DNA of 12,108 nucleotides. Source: Alphaproteobacteria bacterium. Its GTDB lineage: Bacteria > Pseudomonadota > Alphaproteobacteria > Micropepsales > Micropepsaceae. Within the stretch, counting starts at the first letter, position 1. The number at the start of each line of letters is the position of its first letter. Positions 6,832-12,108 of the stretch are shown here, one piece after another. The stretch lies in assembly GCA_028869725.1 (NCBI GenBank), contig JAGWRJ010000266.1:1-12108 (forward strand), in the 5' to 3' direction. Made by a program: the position numbers and the translations under genes. The notes beneath the pieces were generated by a model that saw only the letters and a program-made list of their open reading frames with translations, had not been told where the DNA came from and searched no databases.

Positions 6832-8051
6832 GCGCGGCTCTTAACTGCACAGCACTGCCCGAGGCCCCGCTCACCTCATTCAGAGCACCTCTGCGCCGCG
6901 TCCTTGAAGGGATATCGGGCCGGTGGACCACCGGGCGACTTGACCTCATCATCGCTAATGCAGCGCGGATCCGTATCGAAGGTACACGCCCTGGCCCATC
7001 TGCGGTTCTGCGACTTTACAGGCCCGGTTTACTGCGCCGTCTGGCCTTCGCAGGAGGCATCGGCTTTGCCGAAGCCTATATCGCAGGGGAATGGGACACG
7101 CCGGATCTGCCAGGCCTGCTTGAAGCAGTCGCACGCAATTTTGATGGCACCGACATGCTGCACGGCGCCCCGCTCGTCCGGCTCTGTGGTGCGATCCAGC
7201 ACTGGTACAATCGCAATTCACTGTCCGGTGCACGGCGTAACATCCAGGCGCATTACGATCTGGGCAACGACTTCTACAGCCGCTGGCTCGATCCATCGAT
7301 GACCTATTCAGCCGCAATATTCGAGCCCCAGGACACAAATCTCGCCACAGCGCAGCATCGCAAATACGTGGCACTGGCCGAGCGCATCGGCTTGCTGCCC
7401 GATCATCACCTGCTTGAAATCGGCTGCGGCTGGGGCGCGTTCGCCGAATACGCCGCAGCCGAAGTCGGCGCCAGGGTTACCGCCGTTACACTCTCGCCGG
7501 CGCAATATGAGTATGTGCAAGCACGCATCCAGCGCGTCGGCCTCAATGAAAGAGTTGAGGTCGCCCTGATGGACTATCGTAGCATAACCGGCTGGTACGA
7601 CCGCGTTGTCTCGATCGAGATGATCGAGGCGGTTGGCGAGCAATATTGGCCGGTCTATTTCCGCAAGCTCGCCGAAGTGCTGACACCGGGCGGTATCGCC
7701 GGCATCCAGTCGATCACCATCGACAATGCACGCTTCAGTCACTATCGCAGACGTGCCGACTTCATCCAGCAGTATATTTTCCCCGGAGGCATGCTTCCCT
7801 GCGAGAGCCGCCTTGCCGAAGAAGCGGCGCAGGCGGGCCTTGCCTGGAACAGCATATTCCGCTTCGGCGATCATTATGCGCGCACGCTGCAGCTTTGGGC
7901 CGCCAATTTCGCTGCCGCCTGGAACGACATTGCCGAGCTTGGATTCGACGCGCGGTTCCGCCGGCTCTGGAGCTATTATCTGGCCTATTGCGAGGCCGGA
8001 TTCCGGACGCGGCAGATCGATGTCATTCAGCTCGCGCTGCGGAAGATCTGA
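6828..8051 (+). CDS. SAM-dependent methyltransferase, cyclopropane-fatty-acid-synthase family
   Basis: This encodes 407 residues. It transfers a methyl group from S-adenosylmethionine, presumably to the double bond of an unsaturated phospholipid acyl chain at the membrane. Family landmarks are AHYDLGNDFY (141-150), the SAM motif LLEIGCGWGAFAEYAA (195-210), SIEMIEAVGEQYW (262-274), DFIQQYIFPGGMLP (311-324) and FGDHYARTLQLW (346-357). Compared with E. coli Cfa, E239 and Y317 are kept (E267, Y350), but C139 is A162, the histidine after E239 is A268, and the bicarbonate-binding H266 is Q294. Such changes fit the subfamily linked to RpoE/ChrR regulons, in which an R. sphaeroides member makes methylated precursors of furan fatty acids. 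Product and regiochemistry cannot be read from sequence. It follows DUF2177 with a 4-base overlap. Confidence 0.9.
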   Translation: MSAALNCTALPEAPLTSFRAPLRRVLEGISGRWTTGRLDLIIANAARIRIEGTRPGPSAVLRLYRPGLLRRLAFAGGIGFAEAYIAGEWDTPDLPGLLEAVARNFDGTDMLHGAPLVRLCGAIQHWYNRNSLSGARRNIQAHYDLGNDFYSRWLDPSMTYSAAIFEPQDTNLATAQHRKYVALAERIGLLPDHHLLEIGCGWGAFAEYAAAEVGARVTAVTLSPAQYEYVQARIQRVGLNERVEVALMDYRSITGWYDRVVSIEMIEAVGEQYWPVYFRKLAEVLTPGGIAGIQSITIDNARFSHYRRRADFIQQYIFPGGMLPCESRLAEEAAQAGLAWNSIFRFGDHYARTLQLWAANFAAAWNDIAELGFDARFRRLWSYYLAYCEAGFRTRQIDVIQLALRKI

Positions 8052-8119
8052 AATTCCTGGTGCATCTGAGACGCCCGATGGGCCAAACCCGCACCCGCCG
8101 AGACATGGGCCGTGTCATT

Positions 8120-8136
8120 CCAAAGAGACACTTTGG
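8120..8136. terminator. Weak hairpin between convergent genes
   Basis: CCAAAG (8120-8125) and CTTTGG (8131-8136) form a 6-pair stem with a 5-base loop in the 150-base gap between the convergent methyltransferase and PDZ genes. No T-run follows on either strand, so termination activity is doubtful. Nothing else stands out in 8052-8201. Confidence 0.22.
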
Positions 8137-8201
8137 TCCCACCAAGGGTTGTCACCTTCCTGCGCCCATTCACCTGCCGCAGATCTCATCCCTGGCTGCA
8201 C

Positions 8202-9617
8202 TCAATGTCCGGGTGGCAGAAAGCCCGCCCCCGTGGTCGGAGGTGTGAATCCGGAAGAGCCCTGTGCCGAAGGGTGCGTCCTTTTCTGATTACTTTGCGT
8301 TCCTGCCTGTTGTGACGCGGCTGTCTGAGCTGGCGGCACATATCCGGGACCTGTGACCGGTGGCCGGAAACCGGAAGACCCCGGTGGCAGCGGATTTGCT
8401 CGGGTCTGCTGTTGCTGCCAGGCGGCTGAACCCTGCTGGACTGTGGCTTGTCCGGGCGGAACAAAGCCGGGACCTACGGACGGCGGCACATATCCAGGAC
8501 CTACACGTGGTGGTTCGTAGCCGGACGACGCCGGCGGTACGTAGCCGTTTCCTGCCTGTGGTTCACCACCATACCCACGACGTCGCTGCCACCCCTCCAC
8601 TGCCCTTGGGTCCCTCCATCTGTCACGAGCATCGTAGCCTGGCTGCGGTCTGCGGCGGCCATAGCCCACAACGCGCATACGAACGATGGCATGGTGCAGC
8701 TGGCTGAACATCACCAGATCGAGCATGCCGCGTTCGGCCCGGGCATACTGGACGAATTGCTCAGCATTCACGCAACGTCGTCCGTCGACTGCGGCGATCA
8801 GATCACCCTTGCGGACACCAGCCCTTTCAGCAGGTCCTCCCGCAATCACCGCGTCGACGATAACCCCGCGCAGATGACTATTGGGATGACCGATTACGGC
8901 CAGCATATAGGGCGTGATCGTCAGCACTTTCATGCCCATCACCCAGGGCTGGAGCGCAGCCTCGCGCCGGAATTCTTCGTTGGCGCGTACCCACGCTTCG
9001 CTGCCTGGAGCTACGGGTCCGCGGACAGCGCCTCGCGGCCCGTTCGACGCAGCGGCGCCGCCACCGGGAGAGGCTACGGCAAAACCTGCGGCCGACCCAG
9101 GACCCTGATAATGTGGCGATCCCGGCGTCAGTTCTGGCGCATCGACGGTGAAATCCTGCGCCGCAGCGCCAGACACGCGTATCCGCCCCACGGCGAACTG
9201 GTCACCCATCGCGTCCGATACCACGACGTCGTAAAGCATGCCGGCCCGCACATCCTTCTTCGGGATGAACAGCGAATAGAGCTCAGTTTGCGACTTTTCC
9301 TGCGCCAGCGCCTGGCAGTCGTGCGCACCCGGTCCTTCAGGGACGAGCATGACCATCTCGATATTGGAGAGGCCGGTCTGCTGCGACGGAAACATGATGT
9401 GCAGCGTGACATCGCGCCCGTTCGGACTCTGCCCTCGACCTCCATTATGGCTGCGCAGCGCATCCTCAGAAAGCGCGCGACGCCCCATGTTTTCGATGTC
9501 GGTATTCATTGAGGAGTCGCTGCCGACATAGCCTCCATAAACCCCGCCGCCCGCGCGGGCGCCGAACGTACTCATAACGACAAGTGCCAGAAAAAACCCG
9601 TACCATGTCTTCGACAT
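8202..9617 (-). CDS. Exported PDZ-domain protein with proline-rich repeat tail
   Basis: This encodes 471 residues. The chosen ATG (9617) has GGGGGA (9629-9624) six bases upstream and gives a signal peptide (hydrophobic 6-18, cleavage near ARA at 20-22). The same frame is open to 9680 but would bury it. Residues 67-150 look like a beta-rich domain I do not recognise. A low-complexity glycine/alanine/proline linker covers about 160-205. A PDZ domain spans roughly 232-318, with GVIVDAVIAGGPAERAGVRKGDLIAAVDG (251-279). No protease domain is present. The region 320-356 is arginine-rich. The tail (357-470) contains eight copies of a short (Y/F)xPP unit. Only two cysteines remain after the signal (C101, C282). 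A scaffold or envelope-associated role is possible, but none is shown. Confidence 0.82.
   Translation of the reverse strand: MSKTWYGFFLALVVMSTFGARAGGGVYGGYVGSDSSMNTDIENMGRRALSEDALRSHNGGRGQSPNGRDVTLHIMFPSQQTGLSNIEMVMLVPEGPGAHDCQALAQEKSQTELYSLFIPKKDVRAGMLYDVVVSDAMGDQFAVGRIRVSGAAAQDFTVDAPELTPGSPHYQGPGSAAGFAVASPGGGAAASNGPRGAVRGPVAPGSEAWVRANEEFRREAALQPWVMGMKVLTITPYMLAVIGHPNSHLRGVIVDAVIAGGPAERAGVRKGDLIAAVDGRRCVNAEQFVQYARAERGMLDLVMFSQLHHAIVRMRVVGYGRRRPQPGYDARDRWRDPRAVEGWQRRRGYGGEPQAGNGYVPPASSGYEPPRVGPGYVPPSVGPGFVPPGQATVQQGSAAWQQQQTRANPLPPGSSGFRPPVTGPGYVPPAQTAASQQAGTQSNQKRTHPSAQGSSGFTPPTTGAGFLPPGH
8208..8549 (-). repeat. Coding repeat: eight GxG(Y/F)xPP-like units
   Basis: The C-terminal tail of the PDZ protein carries NGYVPP, SSGYEPP, GPGYVPP, GPGFVPP, SSGFRPP, GPGYVPP, SSGFTPP and GAGFLPP. 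They mostly alternate between SSG and GPG types, suggesting duplication of a two-unit block. The DNA repeats too: GGCGGCACATATCC occurs at 8332-8345 and again at 8482-8495. Confidence 0.8.
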
Positions 9618-9816
9618 GACGTGTCCCCCACAGTTTCGCCGCGATACTCCGCCGGTCTTGCCCGGCAGTCCCCCGATCACGCACGCTGCGCGAATGCCCC
9701 GTTATCTTTCCGGCTATGCGCAGCGTGACATAAGCCTAGCACTATCCTTAGAGGCGAAGAAGTCCGGCGACGTCGTGCAGGATTGCGAAGCAGTGCGGGG
9801 CGTCAGCGAATGGCAC

Positions 9817-9837
9817 AGCGCGGAAAAATTTCGCGCT
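9817..9837. repeat. 21-base palindrome in the PDZ-gene upstream region
   Basis: AGCGCG (9817-9822) and CGCGCT (9832-9837) flank an A/T core, GAAAAATTT, that continues the pairing with one G-T wobble. It lies 200 bases upstream of the PDZ gene. It could be an operator or a small hairpin. There is no further evidence. Confidence 0.3.
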
Positions 9838-9989
9838 CTTCCAGACACTTGGACAGATGTAGGTCGTGTGTCGGCCTCAGCCGCGTCGCGCATACCCGTC
9901 AGCAATCCGTCGTCACCGTGCCGGACAGCATTGTGGCGCGCCTTCAGGTTCGCACGGACGCTATGGCGATAGCCAGCGCAAGGCTTTGG

Positions 9990-10016
9990 GCGCAGGACGC
10001 ATTCGGCGTCCTGCCC
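9990..10016 (-). terminator. Probable hairpin terminator after mmsA
   Basis: GCAGGACGC (9992-10000) and GCGTCCTGC (10006-10014) form a perfect 9-pair GC-rich stem with a 5-base loop, starting 7 bases after the mmsA stop codon. Reading leftwards, the stem is not followed by a T-run, so it may act as a U-poor terminator or as a 3'-end stabiliser. Confidence 0.55.
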
Positions 10017-10020
10017 GCAA

Positions 10021-11520
10021 TTACTTCATTGTCGGCATGACGAAATCAGGGTTCTGACGCACGCCACCTTTGGGCCAGCGCTGGGTCACGGTCTTGATCT
10101 TGGTCCAGAAGCGCACGCCTTCGGTACCGTGCTGGTTGACATCACCGAAGGCTGATCGCTTCCAGCCACCAAACGTGTAATAGGCGAGCGGCACGGGAAT
10201 GGGGATATTGATGCCCACCATGCCCACCTGAACGCGCGAGGCGAATTCGCGCGCTGCATCCCCGTCGCGCGTAAAGATGGCAACCCCATTGCCATAGGCG
10301 TGTTCCGACGGCAGCGCGATCGCGTCCTCGAAGTCTTTGGCGCGCACCACCTGAAGAACCGGACCAAAGATTTCTTCCTGATAGGTCCGCATGGCAGGGG
10401 TGACACGGTCGAACAGCGACCCACCGAGAAAAAATCCGTTCTCGTAGCCCTGCATCTTGAAGCTGCGACCATCGACCAGGAGCTCCGCGCCTTCTTTGAC
10501 GCCCATGGCTATGTAGTCCATCACCTTCTGACGATGGGCCGCGCTCACCAGCGGGCCAAAGGCGGCATCGGGGTCCGTGGACGGGCCGATCTTGAGCGTC
10601 TCGACCTGGCGTTTGAGACGCTGCACGAGCGCGTCGGCAACCTTGTCGCCGACAGGCACGGCAACCGGAACAGCCATGCAGCGCTCACCGGCCGAACCAA
10701 AGCCCGCACCCATGAGATCATTGGTGACCTGGTCCAGATCTGCGTCCGGCATGATGATGGCATGATTTTTTGCCCCACCCATGGCCTGTACGCGTTTGCC
10801 GTTCGCGGTACCGCGGGCATAGACATACTGGGCAATGGCCGTCGAGCCGACAAAGCTGACCGCCTGAATGTCGGGATCATCAAGGATGGCATCGACTGCC
10901 TCCTTGTCACCATTGATCACCTGCAGCACACCGGCCGGGCCGCCAGCCTCCATGAAGAGTTCGGCCAAGCGCAAGGGTACGCTCGGATCTTTTTCGCTCG
11001 GCTTGTTGATGAAACAGTTGCCGCAGGCGATGGCGACCCCGAACATCCACATCGGGATCATCGCGGGAAAATTGAACGGCGTAATCCCCGCGACCACACC
11101 GAGTGGCTGGCGGATGGAGTAGACATCGATCCCCGGCCCGGCTCCTTCCGTGAATTCACCCTTCTGCAGATGGGGAATGCCGCAGGCAAACTCGATAACT
11201 TCAAGTCCGCGCTGCACATCGCCACGCGAATCGGCGATCAGCTTGCCATGCTCGCTCGAGAGCATGCTCGCCAGTTCATCCATATTGGCTTCGATCAGCC
11301 GCTTGAACTCGAACATAACCCGGGCGCGACGCTGCGGATTGACGGAAGCCCATTTGGGAAAAGCGGCACGGGCGTATTCAACCGCCTGACGGACTTCGCT
11401 TTTGCCGGCAAGCGGCACCTGCGCCTGGACCGTACCCAGGCTGGGATCGAATACCTCGCCGAAGCGCGCGGTTGTTCCTCTGACTTTTTCCCCATTGAGG
11501 AAATGATGCAGCTCTCTCAT
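10021..11520 (-). CDS. mmsA: CoA-acylating methylmalonate-semialdehyde dehydrogenase
   Basis: The enzyme oxidatively decarboxylates (S)-methylmalonate semialdehyde with NAD+ and CoA to propionyl-CoA, a late step of valine and thymine breakdown. It also acts on malonate semialdehyde in inositol and beta-alanine breakdown. The 499 residues match the family. Key features are SSEHGKLIADSRGDVQRG (88-105), the oxyanion asparagine N150 in ITPFNFP, FVGSTAIA (223-230), the catalytic cysteine C281 in GSAGERCMA, EEIFGPV and the C-terminal FGGWKRSAFGD. The glutamate base of ordinary aldehyde dehydrogenases is replaced by asparagine in GGAKNH (N252), as in CoA-dependent members. ATG 11520 is supported by GGAGG at 11530-11526. 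It is probably transcribed alone, with a palindrome just upstream and a hairpin after the stop. Confidence 0.95.
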   Translation of the reverse strand: MRELHHFLNGEKVRGTTARFGEVFDPSLGTVQAQVPLAGKSEVRQAVEYARAAFPKWASVNPQRRARVMFEFKRLIEANMDELASMLSSEHGKLIADSRGDVQRGLEVIEFACGIPHLQKGEFTEGAGPGIDVYSIRQPLGVVAGITPFNFPAMIPMWMFGVAIACGNCFINKPSEKDPSVPLRLAELFMEAGGPAGVLQVINGDKEAVDAILDDPDIQAVSFVGSTAIAQYVYARGTANGKRVQAMGGAKNHAIIMPDADLDQVTNDLMGAGFGSAGERCMAVPVAVPVGDKVADALVQRLKRQVETLKIGPSTDPDAAFGPLVSAAHRQKVMDYIAMGVKEGAELLVDGRSFKMQGYENGFFLGGSLFDRVTPAMRTYQEEIFGPVLQVVRAKDFEDAIALPSEHAYGNGVAIFTRDGDAAREFASRVQVGMVGINIPIPVPLAYYTFGGWKRSAFGDVNQHGTEGVRFWTKIKTVTQRWPKGGVRQNPDFVMPTMK

Positions 11521-11560
11521 GAACGCCTCCAGCCGGTTTCTGACGCGGTTCGGCCGGCGA

Positions 11561-11585
11561 GGTTCGCGCGCCGTGCTCGCGAACC
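11561..11585. promoter_or_regulatory. Perfect inverted repeat upstream of mmsA, candidate operator
   Basis: GGTTCGCG (11561-11568) and CGCGAACC (11578-11585) are perfect inverted copies separated by 9 bases, 41-65 bases before the mmsA ATG. Position and size suit an operator for a dimeric regulator of amino-acid breakdown. A leader hairpin is the alternative. No regulator gene is in view. Confidence 0.45.
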
Positions 11586-11700
11586 GGGCGACCCGGTACC
11601 TGTGATCTCAGTTTGAGGAGTATAACAACAGCCTCTACCCTGTCCGCAACCACCCCCATGTCGCACCACGGCTGGGCGGCTCTGGCCTTCAGGCCCCGTG

Positions 11701-12108
11701 CTAAGACCCGCCGGCCCCTGTCATGGCCTGGTGGTGGTGCGCCCGAGCGCCGCCGCGGGCCGCCCCGTCGCGGCTGATCTTCAGCTGCCGCGCAGACGTC
11801 GGCTGCCGCAGTCTGCCCGGAGAAACTCGCGCGGGCGAAGGGCCGGGCGCATGGCGAAGATGGGTATCAACCCAATTGAGGATCGTGCGCCAGACAAGTC
11901 TGCGGTCGAGATCACGCAGCAGCATGTGATAGCCATGGGGAAATTCAACCACGGTCGCCCGCCGACCGAGCGCCGCGATCGTGTCCTGCGCAGACTTTTG
12001 GGGAATGATCTGGTCGTGTGCTCCGTAGAGGTAGAGGATCGGCGGTGGCGCAATGAGGTGTTCTGGCGCCCGTCGCGCTGCATCCATGAGATTGACCAGA
12101 CCATAGAT
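11701..12108 (-). CDS. C-terminal part of an alpha/beta-hydrolase (lysophospholipase-like), 5' end outside window
   Basis: The frame enters at the right window edge (IYGLVNLMDAARRAPEHL) and ends at TGA 11703-11701, giving 135 visible residues. It contains the last two parts of an alpha/beta-hydrolase catalytic triad: the aspartate in ILYLYGAHDQIIP and the histidine in FPHGYHMLLRD. WRTILNWVDTHL then matches the usual final helix. The nucleophile region lies outside the window. The spacing and the GYHMLLRDL pattern resemble lysophospholipase or monoacylglycerol-lipase-like proteins, but the substrate is not determinable. About 55 residues after the catalytic fold form an unusually long basic, low-complexity tail (rich in R, A, P and H). 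It precedes mmsA on the same strand with a 180-base gap, so co-transcription is possible but not evident. Confidence 0.82.
   Translation of the reverse strand: MYGLVNLMDAARRAPEHLIAPPPILYLYGAHDQIIPQKSAQDTIAALGRRATVVEFPHGYHMLLRDLDRRLVWRTILNWVDTHLRHAPGPSPARVSPGRLRQPTSARQLKISRDGAARGGARAHHHQAMTGAGGS

Larger units (their letters stand above)
9618..10020. other. 403-base intergenic gap between mmsA and the PDZ gene
   Basis: The gap holds the mmsA hairpin (9990-10016), a palindrome (9817-9837) and the upstream region of the PDZ gene. I could not find a convincing promoter there. TGATCG on the reverse strand at 9679-9674 has no matching -10 box 18 bases on. Short open frames in the gap lack ribosome-binding sites and recognisable sequence. 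Confidence 0.5.

Noticed and set aside
8208..8549. Repeated DNA considered as a CRISPR or intergenic repeat array
   Set aside because: The repeats are in frame, short, irregularly spaced and encode proline-rich protein units.
8448..9512. Open frame of 354 codons on the forward strand
   Set aside because: It is antisense to the PDZ protein, which has a signal peptide, ribosome-binding site and domain; the forward frame has none.
9656..9679. TGATCG on the reverse strand upstream of the PDZ gene as a sigma-dependent promoter
   Set aside because: The sequence 18 bases downstream is CCGGC, with no -10 resemblance.
9616..9972. Forward open frame of 118 codons in the gap before the PDZ gene
   Set aside because: It has no ribosome-binding site or known features, and overlaps the PDZ gene's own upstream region.
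10300..11616. Open frame of 438 codons on the forward strand
   Set aside because: It is antisense to mmsA, whose catalytic motifs are complete; the translation is histidine/arginine-rich without family features.
11603..11630. TGATCT upstream of mmsA as a fourth sigma-dependent promoter
   Set aside because: It points away from mmsA, and no TAWC box lies 18 bases downstream; the nearby TATAAC is at the wrong spacing.

Overview
The window looks like chromosomal DNA of a GC-rich alphaproteobacterium. The main grounds are an ECF sigma factor of the RpoE/ChrR (ECF11) type next to a full ChrR-like zinc/cupin anti-sigma factor, TGATCC-type promoters, and a CoA-acylating methylmalonate-semialdehyde dehydrogenase. 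I cannot name the genus. No RNA gene, CRISPR array, insertion sequence, integrase or origin was seen.

Layout. Positions 1-1705 hold three consecutive forward genes for small proteins of unknown function: the 3' end of one gene, then two with signal peptides and several cysteines. Part of this stretch is visibly poorer in GC than the rest (25 of 60 bases at 1141-1200, against 39 of 60 at 7381-7440) and may be accessory DNA. Glucokinase (glk) follows at 1943-2935.

The core is 2871-8051, a divergent gene block. To the left run an FAD-dependent amine-oxidase-like protein and a DUF1365 protein. To the right run the ECF sigma factor, its ChrR-type anti-sigma factor, a DUF2177 membrane protein and an S-adenosylmethionine-dependent methyltransferase of the cyclopropane-fatty-acid-synthase family. 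Each of the three pairs is joined by a 4-base ATGA overlap. Three promoter-like sites with a TGATCC or TGATCT -35 box, exactly 18 bases of spacer and a TA(A/T)C -10 box lie upstream of the three transcription units. The simplest reading is one self-activating regulon: when ChrR releases the sigma factor, sigma transcribes its own operon and both lipid-modifying units. By analogy with Rhodobacter sphaeroides, the trigger would be singlet oxygen or a similar electrophile or peroxide, and the product a modified membrane fatty acid. The methyltransferase lacks two residues of the bicarbonate site of true cyclopropane synthases, so a methyl-branched or furan fatty acid is at least as likely as a cyclopropane.

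To the right, on the reverse strand, lie an exported PDZ-domain protein with a proline-rich repeat tail (8202-9617), a 403-base gap, mmsA (10021-11520), and the 3' part of an alpha/beta-hydrolase gene that runs off the window end.
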